A stretch of DNA of 64,000 nt, from positions 1 through 64,000 of the forward strand of contig REER01000093.1 in the NCBI GenBank assembly GCA_007694945.1. The letters run 5' to 3'. Origin of the DNA: Paracoccaceae bacterium. Lineage in GTDB: Bacteria; Pseudomonadota; Alphaproteobacteria; Rhodobacterales; Rhodobacteraceae. Of this stretch, positions 54,806 through 63,414 are shown piece by piece. Each line of letters opens with the position of its first letter. Position 1 is the first letter of the stretch. A program made the position numbers and the translations under genes. The notes beneath the pieces are model-generated. The model did no database searches, was not told the DNA's origin, and was given only the letters and a program-made list of their open reading frames with translations.

Positions 54806-55743
54806 ATGACCGCTCCTGTCACTTATAGCCGCGACGGCGATATCACCGCCATCTGTATCGACAACCCGCCCGTCAACGCGATGGGGGCGGATGTGCGCGC
54901 GGCTCTTGTCTCGGCTTTCATGGACATCAAGCGCGAGGTGTTCCGCGTGCTGGATCAGCATTGCAAGCGCGGTACCGTGCTGGCAACCAACACCTCTTAT
55001 CTGGATATCCCGCAGATCGAGGCTGCGACCTCGCACCCCGCCGATGTGCTGGGGCTGCATTTCTTCTCGCCCGCGCATGTCATGCGGCTTCTGGAAATCG
55101 TTGTCCCTGACGGGACGGCGCCAGATGCCGTCGCGACCGGCTTCGCGCTTGGCAATAAACTGCGCAAGGTGTCGGTGCGGGCCGGTGTGTGTGACGGGTT
55201 CATCGGCAATCGGATCCTTCAGGTCTATCGCGCCGCTGCCGATCACATGGTGCTGGCCGGGGCCAGCCCGTATCAGGTCGATCAGGCTGTCACCGGTTTC
55301 GGCTTTCCGATGCTGCCCTATGCAGTGCAGGATCTGGCCGGGCTCGACATCGGCTACATGACCCGCCAACGCAAAGCCACTGCCCGCGATCCGCGTGAGT
55401 TCGTCCCGCGCTGGGGCGATGTGATGCATGAGCGCGGCTGGTACGGGCGCAAGACGCAGCGGGGTTATTACGGTTACGGCCCTGACCACCCACGTGGTGC
55501 CCCCTCTGCAGAAGTCGAGGCGATCATAGCCGCCGAGCTTGCTGAACGCGGCGTCACGCCCGCAGCTTTACCCACGGGGAGATCATCGCGCGTTATATGG
55601 CCGCCATGGTGAACGAGGCTGCGAAAGTCGTGGGAGAGGGCATTGCCGTGCGCCCGCTGGACGTAGATGTGACACTTCTGCATGGCTACGGCTTTCCCCG
55701 CTGGCGCGGCGGGCCTATCCGCCTGTACGGATCGGATACCTGA
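54806..55743 (+). pseudogene. FadB-like enoyl-CoA hydratase/3-hydroxyacyl-CoA dehydrogenase, internally deleted and frameshifted
   Basis: The first ~37 residues (MTAPVTYSRDGDITAICIDN, then PPVNAMGADVRAALVSAF) are a crotonase N-terminus. The frame then enters, without a break, the 3-hydroxyacyl-CoA dehydrogenase region (MDIKREVFRVLDQHC, ATNTSYLDI, HFFSPAHVMRLLEIV, FIGNRIL). About 340 residues holding the crotonase core and the NAD-binding loop are missing. Near 55567 a frameshift occurs; the C-terminal helix bundle continues in another frame (EIIARYMAAMVNEA, LHGYGFPRWRGGP) to a stop at 55743. A normal multifunctional protein has ~700 residues. Catalytic His-Glu of the dehydrogenase remains (HFFSPA) but NAD binding cannot. 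Confidence 0.75.
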
Positions 55744-56199
55744 TGGCGTCGCGCGTGGCAAATGCCCCAGTTCTCGACACTGCAACAGTTCGACGGCATT
55801 GCCAAATGGTCTGGCTTTGATCGGAATGGCTCGGAGCCGGAAAGTGCTCATCCCGGTTTGAGTTGCGCAGTCGTCCTATCCCCAGCACGCATTTGCACAG
55901 CATTGCGGTATGAGATGGAGGCGAGGTGAACGAAGGCTTTGTTTCGATAATGCCGGCCCCGATGCGTCGATACCGGCTACGGCCATCGTATCTGCCGTGA
56001 GGTTATTCACGCCGCATGAATGAGCGCGATATTCCCGGGACGCAGAAGATGCATCAAACTGAAAGGAAATGACCCTGACGCGCTTCGCACTCGCGCACCT
56101 TGCGGGAATGCCTGTTCATGGCTTTGCTCGTGTTGCTCCCTGCTATTCAATAGTTGGAACGGCCAGCAATCCGGCGCGGTTCTACCATCATGGGAAGCG
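55744..56199. other. 456-bp stretch with no intact gene
   Basis: Between the FadB-like relic and the creatininase-family gene. The first ~100 bp still carries short pieces of the FadB tail in other frames (for example FDGIAKWSGF near 55790). On the minus strand around 55880-55960 a short stretch (RNKAFVHLASISYRNA) faintly recalls the end of IS5-type transposases, but it is too short to claim. No promoter, RNA or repeat stands out. Confidence 0.4.
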
Positions 56200-56967
56200 T
56201 CAGCCCGGCAGAGCACGCGCTGCAACCGTCTGCAGCAGACCAATGAACCCAGAAACGTAATGATCCGCTGTGGCATGACCTTTTTGCGCCGTCGCCGCTC
56301 CCGCGTTGCCGACAGTGCCTGCGGTATTAAGATCGCTGGAAATCCAGCCATAAGTAACCGGGCCGATGGGTGACAGGCTGTCAGTTTCAGCTGAGGATAC
56401 GAAATTCTGCGCTGCCGCCATGTCGACCAGTTCTGGCCGGAACGCCAGCATCAGCGAGGTTTCAACATCCCCGCCATGGATACCGAAGACAAGTTCCTGC
56501 GCCGGATACAGGCCCTCGGGCTGGCCGAAACTTCCCCATTGGCATTTGACCGCCAGCATCCCGGCCTGCACCCGCAATTCGCGCGACAGGATCGAGATGA
56601 GGTCCAGATTGCCGCCGTGGCTGTTCACGATCACGATCTTGCGGACACCTGCACGCGCGACCGACAGGCCAATCTCGGTCCAGATGCGCAGCGCGTTTTC
56701 AGCGCTCAAGTTCAGCGTGCCGGGCGCGTGCAGATGCTCGTTGGATTTGCCGACGGCCTGCACGGGCAGGATGCGTATATCCAGATCCTCGGGGCAGCGC
56801 GCGCGCAGCAGGTCCAGCAGGCCCTCCGCGATCATCGTATCCACGCCCACCGGCAGATGCGGGCCATGCTGCTCGATCGCTGCTGTAGGCAGGATGGCGA
56901 TCGTGCGCACCGGGTCAATATCAGCATATTCGGTGGTGCGATACTCTGCCCAGTCCAGTCGTCGCAT
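56200..56967 (-). CDS. Creatininase-family amidohydrolase
   Basis: A 255-residue metal-dependent hydrolase of the creatininase family. Conserved metal and active-site blocks: AAIEQHGPHLPVGVDT (~29-44), VNSHGGNLDL (~114-123) and GIHGGDVETSLML (~162-174). Family members hydrolyse cyclic amides (creatinine, FAPy-type formamides, MftE peptide), so ring opening or amide cleavage is the expected role. It is the last gene of the nine-gene unit, seven bases after the oxygenase. No creatinase or sarcosine oxidase is present, which speaks against creatinine itself. Confidence 0.88.
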   Translation of the reverse strand: MRRLDWAEYRTTEYADIDPVRTIAILPTAAIEQHGPHLPVGVDTMIAEGLLDLLRARCPEDLDIRILPVQAVGKSNEHLHAPGTLNLSAENALRIWTEIGLSVARAGVRKIVIVNSHGGNLDLISILSRELRVQAGMLAVKCQWGSFGQPEGLYPAQELVFGIHGGDVETSLMLAFRPELVDMAAAQNFVSSAETDSLSPIGPVTYGWISSDLNTAGTVGNAGAATAQKGHATADHYVSGFIGLLQTVAARALPG

Positions 56968-56974
56968 CAGTCCC

Positions 56975-57889
56975 TCATGTGTTGTAAGTCGCCGACAGGC
57001 GCGATTGCAGATAGTCCGCCCCGGTCAGCGGCGGATATTTCGCAGCGCCTGTACCGGGCAGAGCGGCCACGACGGCATCCGGGTTCGGATCAAGGAAGAA
57101 CGCTATGGACTGGCGCGCGCGAGTCGGCGGCAATACGCGATGCGGCGTCGAAACATAGATATCATTCGTCCAGCGCATCAGGCAATCGCCGATGTTGACG
57201 ATGAAGGCACCGGGCACATGCGGCACATCCTGCCAGTCACGTTCCCTGCGTGGCCGCACCTGCAATCCAGGCGTGCCATCAGTCAGCAGAAGCGTCAGCG
57301 CGCCATAATCCGTATGTGCGCCGGCGCCGATCTCGCCCTCGGCGCCACTCGTCGCTGGGTAGGAGAGCAAGCGCAGCGTGGCCATCGGGGCAGTAAAATA
57401 CGGCGCGAAATGATCCGGCGGCAGGCCGAGGTCGCGCGCGACAGGTTGCAGCAGGTCCATCCCCAAAGCCCAGACCGCGTTGAAATACTCCAGCATGGTG
57501 CCGCGAAAACCGGGCAGGTTGGGCCATAGATTGACGCCGCGAAACGGCTCGCCGCGCAGCACGCGCAGATCATCGGCGGGCAGGTCCAGTCCGATATTGA
57601 ACGCTTCCTTGCGGTCGGTCTGGCCGGAACTGTCATCGAGTGACTCCGATCCGAGATAGGCCCAGCCCCGGTTATGCGGGTTGCTGGCAATCGAGAGCGG
57701 TCGTTTGTCCGCTTCGCTCAGCGCAAAAAATCGTGTCGTCTGATCGAAGACCTGCGAAATCAACGCATCCGGAGCGCCATGGTTTTTCAGCAGGAAGAAC
57801 CCGGTTTCGCGACAGGCGCGGCCAAGATCGCGGGCAAACCCCTCAGGGTCGGTGCCATGCTGCGACCAATCCAGCGCGGGGATCGTCAT
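56975..57889 (-). CDS. Isopenicillin-N-synthase-like 2-oxoglutarate/Fe(II) oxygenase
   Basis: A 304-residue non-haem iron oxygenase. The DIOX_N half begins MTIPALDWSQ and shows GFFLLKNHGAPDALI (~33-47). The iron site is HTDYGAL (~190) with distal His in VSTPHRVLPPTRARQS (~245), and the Arg binding 2-oxoglutarate in TRARQSIAFF. Likely reaction: hydroxylation or oxidative demethylation of a small molecule. The start at 57889 overlaps the quinone-reductase stop by four bases. Homologues in Proteobacteria often sit near purine/pyrimidine-type catabolic genes, but no substrate is assigned. Confidence 0.88.
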   Translation of the reverse strand: MTIPALDWSQHGTDPEGFARDLGRACRETGFFLLKNHGAPDALISQVFDQTTRFFALSEADKRPLSIASNPHNRGWAYLGSESLDDSSGQTDRKEAFNIGLDLPADDLRVLRGEPFRGVNLWPNLPGFRGTMLEYFNAVWALGMDLLQPVARDLGLPPDHFAPYFTAPMATLRLLSYPATSGAEGEIGAGAHTDYGALTLLLTDGTPGLQVRPRRERDWQDVPHVPGAFIVNIGDCLMRWTNDIYVSTPHRVLPPTRARQSIAFFLDPNPDAVVAALPGTGAAKYPPLTGADYLQSRLSATYNT

Positions 57890-58512
57890 GCCGTGGCCTC
57901 CATGCGTTTTGCACCACGCCCGATAAGTCGGTCCATTGCCCTGCCCACCCGATTGAGATGCGCTGCGCGGCTTTCGGGAGTGGAACTGTCCATCAGATAA
58001 TGCGCAGCAAAGGCGGTCCTGCAACCCCTCGCGCATATCAGCCGCACGCCGCGCAACAGCGTGCGCTTGCCGGGCGCGCCCACGAAAAAGGTCAACCAGC
58101 GGCTGGCCCCGCAGGTCGTAAACACTCCCATCCGGGTGATCCGTGCCAGACCCGGCCGAATGTTCTTGTTCACGCCATCGGGCATCAGGAAGGCGATATC
58201 AGGGAGCAACACGCGGTCGAGCCAACCTTTGAGCATGGCGGGCAGCCCATACCACCAGGTCGGATAGACGAAAATGAGCGTGTCGCACCATACAAGATCG
58301 GCCGCGGCATCCGCCACAGGGGCGCGATTGGCCGGGCTATCCAGATAGCCGCGCCATTCGGACTGGCTCAGGCAGGGCTGAAACCCCAACGCATAGAGAT
58401 CATGCAACCGTATTTCCGCGCCGGCGGCCCGCAGATGCTCCAGCACGCGGTCGCGCACGGCGGCGCTGAAACTGGCCGGATCGGGGTGGCAATAGACGAC
58501 CAGCGCACGCAT
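57886..58512 (-). CDS. NAD(P)H dehydrogenase (quinone), flavodoxin-like fold, copy 1
   Basis: A 208-residue flavodoxin_2-family reductase: MRALVVYCHPDPASFSAAVR (FMN phosphate loop, ~1-20), FVYPTWWYGLPAMLKGWLDR (~81-100) and GVFTTCGASRW (~128). Such enzymes reduce quinones or flavins with NAD(P)H. It shares its strand and a one-base junction with a second member (58512-59096), to which it is only distantly similar, so the pair may form a heterodimer or act on successive substrates. Confidence 0.88.
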   Translation of the reverse strand: MRALVVYCHPDPASFSAAVRDRVLEHLRAAGAEIRLHDLYALGFQPCLSQSEWRGYLDSPANRAPVADAAADLVWCDTLIFVYPTWWYGLPAMLKGWLDRVLLPDIAFLMPDGVNKNIRPGLARITRMGVFTTCGASRWLTFFVGAPGKRTLLRGVRLICARGCRTAFAAHYLMDSSTPESRAAHLNRVGRAMDRLIGRGAKRMEATA

Positions 58513-59096
58513 CAGAGCACCGCCATTTCGCGGCCCACATGGGCGAGAAAGCCGGCGCGGGTCGTGTCCGTCGCGCGGTTCATGTCATAGAGCGCCAGAT
58601 AGCGCAGTTTTTCCGGCCGGGTCACATGCCAGAGCGCGCGCTTGACCACATGGCGCGGCGGGTCGCCCGCCAGAAGCGCGCGGATCCTTGTTCCGCCATA
58701 GGTGGTGACAGCAGCAAGCTTGCGGATGTGCGTGAGGTTCGGGCGCACCTTGCCTGCCTCGAGCCGGAACGAGACGCCGGGCAAAAAAACCCTGTCGAAA
58801 AACCCCTTCAGGATGGCGGGATAGCCGAAATTCCAGACTGGAAATACCAGAACCAGCGCCTGCGCGGCCAGCAGGCGGTCAACATAGGGCTGCACCGGGG
58901 CGAGGTTCAGGCCGACTGTGTGATAGCCGCGCCGTTCCGTCTCTGTCAGCACCGGTGAGAAACCCTCGGCGTTCAGGTCGCAATCATCCACCTCCCAGCC
59001 GCGCGCGCTAAGCGTTTCGACCACGCAGCTATGCAATGCGGCAGAAAAGCTTTCGGGGCAGGGATGGGCAAAGAGGACAAGCACACGCGTCATCAC
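58512..59096 (-). CDS. NAD(P)H dehydrogenase (quinone), flavodoxin-like fold, copy 2
   Basis: A 194-residue flavodoxin_2-family protein: VLVLFAHPCPESFSAALHS (~5-23), VLVFPVWNFGYPAILKGFFD (~82-101) and AAVTTYGGTRIR (~127). The start is MMTRVLV at 59096, with the second ATG at 59093 equally possible. It overlaps the FAD oxidase stop by four bases (or one). Having two paralogous reductases in one operon suggests that the FAD oxidase or oxygenase step needs reduced flavin or produces a quinone-like intermediate. Confidence 0.87.
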   Translation of the reverse strand: MMTRVLVLFAHPCPESFSAALHSCVVETLSARGWEVDDCDLNAEGFSPVLTETERRGYHTVGLNLAPVQPYVDRLLAAQALVLVFPVWNFGYPAILKGFFDRVFLPGVSFRLEAGKVRPNLTHIRKLAAVTTYGGTRIRALLAGDPPRHVVKRALWHVTRPEKLRYLALYDMNRATDTTRAGFLAHVGREMAVL

Positions 59097-60493
59097 TCGG
59101 CAGCCTTGATGCCAGGATATTCGTAGATGCGGTCGAATTTCCAGGCTGGATCATCCCAGGCGATCATCTTGCCGGGGTTGAGTAGCCCCTTTGGATCAGC
59201 TTCACGCTTGAAGTTCAACTGGCGGTCATCGACCGTCTGTCGCCCGCCTTCTTCCAGCGTGAAACGGTGAGGGTTGAAGATCATGCAGCCTGCGTCCTCG
59301 TGTATTCGTACGATCTCGTCCAGCCGCTCTTCGGTGGTGAACTTCACTAGCGAAAGGCCCCCGAACATGACCTTGCCATTCTCACGGATCACTTCCAGAT
59401 GCTGCAGGACTTCGGGTGAGAGAGCTTCCCGCATCGCTTGTACCTTGGCGATGTGGTCCGGGTAGCCATAGCGCACCTGCAGATAGGTGATGCTCGGGTC
59501 CACCTTAAGCGCGCGCAGGGTCGTGTGGTTCCAGCCGTATTCAAAAACATGGCCGGGGTCTCGCGGCCATTCCGTCACACCGGACTGGTAGATGACGCTG
59601 GCCGCAGGGCAGCGCGCAGTGAAGGTGTTGAACCCGTCCATTGACTGCGGCGCGACCATGAGACCCACCAGATGGGTCCCTTCGCTGACATGTGGTTTCA
59701 CGCGCTGGAAATAGGCATGAGCGGTGGGGGCCTCATAGAGGCTGGCGATCTTGATCAGGATGCCGTCCTGATTGGCCAGTTCCTCGGTATAACGGATAGC
59801 TTCGTCGAAATCGTCAAAGGCCACGAACAGGCCCACCCAGTCATAGGCAGGCGCAAGCGGCATTTCGAGTTCCGTGATGATCCCGTTCGTGCCATAGGCA
59901 TGGCTCACGCGGGCCAATTCCTCGCCGCGAAATTCCAGGATGCGCGGCTCTTCCTCCATCGTGACGACGCGCAGACGAATGATATTGCCAAGGTCGCGCA
60001 GCGAACCCCATGTGCAGGACCCGATCCCGCCCGAGCCGCCGGCGACAAAGCCGCCGATGGTGGCTGTGGCCCATGTTGAGGAGAACATGCGCAATTCCTG
60101 CCCTGAATGGTCCTTGCAGACCGCGTCGACATCTTTCAGCAGGCAGCCCGGCTCCACGATAACGCGGCCCGGATGCACTTCCTTGACGTCTGCCATATTC
60201 TTCAGATGCAGGATGCAGCCACCCGCCATCGGCATAGCCTGGCCGTAGTTGCCGGTCCCCGCGCCGCGCGTCGTCACCGGCACGTCATGCGCGTAGCAGA
60301 CGCGAAGCACCTCGATCACCTCGGCTTCATTCTTGGGTGCGACGACGAAATCACCCTCCAGATGGTCCATCCGGGCCTTGAGCACTGGCGAATACCAGAA
60401 GAAATCGCGCGACTTGGCACGGATCGAGACCGGGTTCTCGTCGATTTCCAGATATGACAGGGCGGCTTTGGCAGCCGAGATATTCGGTTTCAT
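59093..60493 (-). CDS. FAD-linked oxidase (GlcD/vanillyl-alcohol-oxidase family)
   Basis: A 466-residue PCMH-type flavoprotein. The FAD-binding block is clear: VTTRGAGTGNYGQAMPMAGG (~75-94), PGCLLKDVDAVC (~118) and GGFVAGGSGGIGSCTWGSLR (~146-165). The C-terminal FAD-oxidase domain ends with DPKGLLNPGKMI, as in glycolate and lactate dehydrogenase subunits. The substrate is likely an alpha-hydroxy acid, hydroxyl or imine group of a pathway intermediate. It overlaps the amidohydrolase stop and the reductase start by four bases each. Confidence 0.88.
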   Translation of the reverse strand: MKPNISAAKAALSYLEIDENPVSIRAKSRDFFWYSPVLKARMDHLEGDFVVAPKNEAEVIEVLRVCYAHDVPVTTRGAGTGNYGQAMPMAGGCILHLKNMADVKEVHPGRVIVEPGCLLKDVDAVCKDHSGQELRMFSSTWATATIGGFVAGGSGGIGSCTWGSLRDLGNIIRLRVVTMEEEPRILEFRGEELARVSHAYGTNGIITELEMPLAPAYDWVGLFVAFDDFDEAIRYTEELANQDGILIKIASLYEAPTAHAYFQRVKPHVSEGTHLVGLMVAPQSMDGFNTFTARCPAASVIYQSGVTEWPRDPGHVFEYGWNHTTLRALKVDPSITYLQVRYGYPDHIAKVQAMREALSPEVLQHLEVIRENGKVMFGGLSLVKFTTEERLDEIVRIHEDAGCMIFNPHRFTLEEGGRQTVDDRQLNFKREADPKGLLNPGKMIAWDDPAWKFDRIYEYPGIKAAE

Positions 60494-61761
60494 GGCGTCC
60501 TCATCAGATGGTCCAGTTCGGCATAATCCGGCAGGGTTCGGTCAATTGCGCGACCCGCGCGCAGGACGATTCGGTCGGATTGCGGGCGCGCCAGCGCCTC
60601 GGTCCAGTTGCGCGCGCGCAGGATCACCAGATCGGCGGGCGCACCCGGCGCGAGGCTTGGGGCATCAAACCCACAAGCGCGGGCAGGGTTGGTCAGATAG
60701 GCGCTAATCCAGTCCGGGTCGGAATGGTCTAGTTGGGCGATGCGCGTGGCTTCGCGCCAGATCTCGATCATGTCGAGATCGCCGTAGGCATAGAACGGAT
60801 CTCGGGTGTTGTCAGAGGCGAAACTGACATTGATGCCGCGCGCCTTCATCTCATGGACAAGTGTTATGCCGCGCCAGCGGGGTGTCCGACCGGGAGCACG
60901 GTCCTGCAAATACATGTTGCACATGGGCAGCGACACGATGTTGATCCCTGCGCGCGCGACCAGATCGACCGTTTCCAGCGCCTCGGCTTCGGGCTGGACG
61001 GCGAGCGAGCAGCAATGGCCGACCGTTATGGGGCGCGCGAAGCCGCGCTCCAGTGCGACCTCGGCAATAACGCGCAGCGTGGCGGCGGACGGATCGCTGG
61101 TCTCATCGGCGTGAAAATCCAATTCCAGATCGCGCGCTTCGGCCAGTGCAAACAGCTCGTGCAGCTTGGCGCGCAGTCCCTCGACCGGATATGTGACCAT
61201 GCCCAGCACACCACCATGCTCGGCGACCATATCGGCAGTGCGGGCATAGTCGCCCGCCAGATCGACCTTGTCGATGCCGGCAAGCGCTGCACCCTGCAGC
61301 GCAACCCGACCAGCCCATTCCTCGCGCAATTCGGCAAAGACGGGCCAGGAGATACTGTCTTGAGGTGAGATGGAGTCGATATGAGTACGGACCGCGCTGG
61401 TGCCATATGCCCATGCACAGCGGAGCGCGAAATCCATGCGCGTGCGCACATCCTCGGCGCTCCAGTTGGTCGCACGGTCGCCCGCAACAGTGCTAAGAGC
61501 CCCCATGAAACTACCGTCCGGGTTGGGGCTGCGCGGCCAGATATGGCCCTTGTCGAGATGCGTGTGCATGTCGATCAGGCAGGGCAGCACCATCGCCCCA
61601 CCCATGTCGATAACGGGCCCCTCGGTCATTTCGGACAATTTGCCACTGTCAACCGTCAGTGCATGTCGGGTCAATCCGCCCTCCCGCCCCAGAAGGCAGG
61701 CGGGCACAGTAATATTGTCCAGCCGGAACGGGCCAGAGGCAGGCAGCGTCTTGAAATCCAT
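60490..61761 (-). CDS. Cytosine-deaminase-like amidohydrolase
   Basis: A 423-residue zinc/iron amidohydrolase of the CodA/D-aminoacylase-like group. Metal and catalytic motifs: IDMHTHLDKGHIW (~75), THIDSISPQD (~137), DFHADETSD (~225), VGHCCSL (~255) and FASDNTRDPFYAYG (~325). These match bacterial cytosine deaminase, which removes the exocyclic amine of an amino-pyrimidine; related members act on other amino-heterocycles such as creatinine and isocytosine. Start MDFKTLPASG touches the permease stop (TGATG). Directly downstream of the importer, it is the most likely first enzyme of the pathway. Confidence 0.87.
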   Translation of the reverse strand: MDFKTLPASGPFRLDNITVPACLLGREGGLTRHALTVDSGKLSEMTEGPVIDMGGAMVLPCLIDMHTHLDKGHIWPRSPNPDGSFMGALSTVAGDRATNWSAEDVRTRMDFALRCAWAYGTSAVRTHIDSISPQDSISWPVFAELREEWAGRVALQGAALAGIDKVDLAGDYARTADMVAEHGGVLGMVTYPVEGLRAKLHELFALAEARDLELDFHADETSDPSAATLRVIAEVALERGFARPITVGHCCSLAVQPEAEALETVDLVARAGINIVSLPMCNMYLQDRAPGRTPRWRGITLVHEMKARGINVSFASDNTRDPFYAYGDLDMIEIWREATRIAQLDHSDPDWISAYLTNPARACGFDAPSLAPGAPADLVILRARNWTEALARPQSDRIVLRAGRAIDRTLPDYAELDHLMRTP

Positions 61762-62609
61762 CAGGTCTCTCGCTTCACGGCGCTTTCGTGCCATTTACGC
61801 AAAAGCATATGGCTGAGGAAGGAGAGACCCGCGAAGATGACAACGCCAGTAACAGCAATCAGGATCAGCGCCGCGAACATGCGCGGGATGTTCAGTCTGT
61901 AGCCCGCCTCGAGGATTCGGAAGGCAAGACCGGAGCCGATGCCGCCCGTGCCAGCAACATATTCCGCAACTACCGCCCCGATCAACGCCAGCCCGCCCGC
62001 GATCCGCAAGCCTCCGAGAAAATAGGGCAGCGCCGCGGGCAGTCGCAGATAGCGCAGAGTCTGCCACCGACTCGCCCCATAGATGCGAAACAGATCGCGC
62101 AGATTGTGATCCGCCGAATTCAGCCCCAATGTGGTATTGGCCAACACCGGAAAGAAGGCGACCAGCCAGGCGCAGATCAACAGTCCCGCCGTACGGCTGT
62201 CGACATAGATGAAGATGAGGGGCGCGATAGCGACGACAGGTGTGACCTGCATGATCACCGCATAGGGGTAGAAAGACATCTCGATCAAGCGCGATTGCGT
62301 GAACAGTACCGCCAGACCGACACCGCCAATCACAGCCACCGCCAGTGCCAACAGAGTGATCTGCAACGTCACCAGCAGCGCGTTGAAAAGCATCGGCCAG
62401 TCTTTGATCAAGGTCTCCAGAACCAGCCCCGGTCGCGGCAGGATGAAATGCGGGATCTCGTTCCAGACCACGATGCGGTCCCAGAGCCAGATCATCGCGA
62501 TCAGCACTGCAACAGGCAGGAGCCATTTGCCGAAGCGCTCGAAACGTTCAGCGCGAAAGCGTTTCAGGTCATCGGCATCATAGAGCGGCTGGTTCTCGGC
62601 AATGCTCAT
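61761..62609 (-). CDS. ABC transporter permease (SsuC/TauC/ThiX type)
   Basis: A 282-residue permease with six membrane segments, first at ~28-45. The EAA loop motif is FRIYGASRWQTLRYLRLPAA (~185-204). PRPGLVLETLI after the first helix and AVVAEYVAGTGGIG (~230) are typical of the nitrate/taurine/HMP-precursor family. Overlaps the ATPase stop by four bases and the deaminase start by one base. Confidence 0.92.
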   Translation of the reverse strand: MSIAENQPLYDADDLKRFRAERFERFGKWLLPVAVLIAMIWLWDRIVVWNEIPHFILPRPGLVLETLIKDWPMLFNALLVTLQITLLALAVAVIGGVGLAVLFTQSRLIEMSFYPYAVIMQVTPVVAIAPLIFIYVDSRTAGLLICAWLVAFFPVLANTTLGLNSADHNLRDLFRIYGASRWQTLRYLRLPAALPYFLGGLRIAGGLALIGAVVAEYVAGTGGIGSGLAFRILEAGYRLNIPRMFAALILIAVTGVVIFAGLSFLSHMLLRKWHESAVKRET

Positions 62610-63388
62610 GCGTGCTCTCCCATCGCTTCATGCAAAGCTTCCGACGCCTGGCGGCACAGCGCCGCATAATCAGCAGAAGTGCGGAACGCCTCATCGCGCG
62701 GGTAGGGTGCATCGACAGTCACTTCGCGGATCACCCGGCCCGGACGCGCGGCCATGATCACGATACGGTCAGACAGAAAGACCGATTCGAACACCGAATG
62801 GGTGACGAAAATCACAGTGCAGCCAATCTTCGCCTTGAGTCGCAAGAGGTCATCATTCAACCGAAATCGCGTGATCTCATCCAGTGCGGCGAAAGGTTCA
62901 TCCATCAGGATAAGGCGCGGTTTCGTCACCATCGCGCGGGCAATCGACACGCGCATCTTCATCCCGCCAGACAATTCGCGCGGATAGGCCTCGAGGAACT
63001 TTTCCAGCCCCACAAGGCGAAGCGCATCAAGGATCTCATCCTTGACCGAGGCATAGCTTTGCCCTTTCAGCCGAAAGGGCAGCCAGACATTCTGCGCAAC
63101 TGTCGCCCATGGCATGAGCGTGGGTTCCTGGAACACCACACCGAGATCATTCTCGGACTGCCCCCCCGCCCATGTGATGCGCCCTGCACTTGGGGTGGAC
63201 AGCCCTGCGATCAGACGCAGGGCTGTCGATTTGCCACAGCCCGACGGCCCCAACAGCGAGATGAAGTCGCCGCTGTTAACGCCAAGGTTCATGTCACGCA
63301 ACGCCACAACATCACCGTTGAAGGTTTTGGTAACGTTGCTCATGTCCAGCACGGGCGGCCGGTGGCCGAGCGGAGGAGTCGTCATCAT
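62606..63388 (-). CDS. ABC transporter ATP-binding protein (SsuB/TauB/ThiZ type)
   Basis: A 260-residue ATPase: Walker A GPSGCGKST (~47), signature LSGGMKMRVSIARA (~140; Lys-Met in place of the usual Arg-Gln), Walker B LILMDEPFAALDE (~160) and VTHSVFESVFLSDRI (~192). Family members energise import of sulfonates, nitrate or pyrimidine precursors. It follows the binding-protein gene by 26 bp and is coupled to the permease. Confidence 0.92.
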   Translation of the reverse strand: MMTTPPLGHRPPVLDMSNVTKTFNGDVVALRDMNLGVNSGDFISLLGPSGCGKSTALRLIAGLSTPSAGRITWAGGQSENDLGVVFQEPTLMPWATVAQNVWLPFRLKGQSYASVKDEILDALRLVGLEKFLEAYPRELSGGMKMRVSIARAMVTKPRLILMDEPFAALDEITRFRLNDDLLRLKAKIGCTVIFVTHSVFESVFLSDRIVIMAARPGRVIREVTVDAPYPRDEAFRTSADYAALCRQASEALHEAMGEHA

Positions 63389-63414
63389 GACATTCCCTTG
63401 TGATGGCAGGGCGC

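Noticed and set aside
55880-55960. Faint similarity to the end of an IS5-type transposase on the minus strand
   Set aside because: Only about 16 residues, no inverted repeats and no further transposase motifs.
61788-63403. Long plus-strand open frames (293 and 263 codons) opposite the ABC permease and ATPase
   Set aside because: Low-complexity Gln/Arg/His-rich translations typical of antisense high-G+C DNA; the minus-strand genes carry Walker and EAA motifs.
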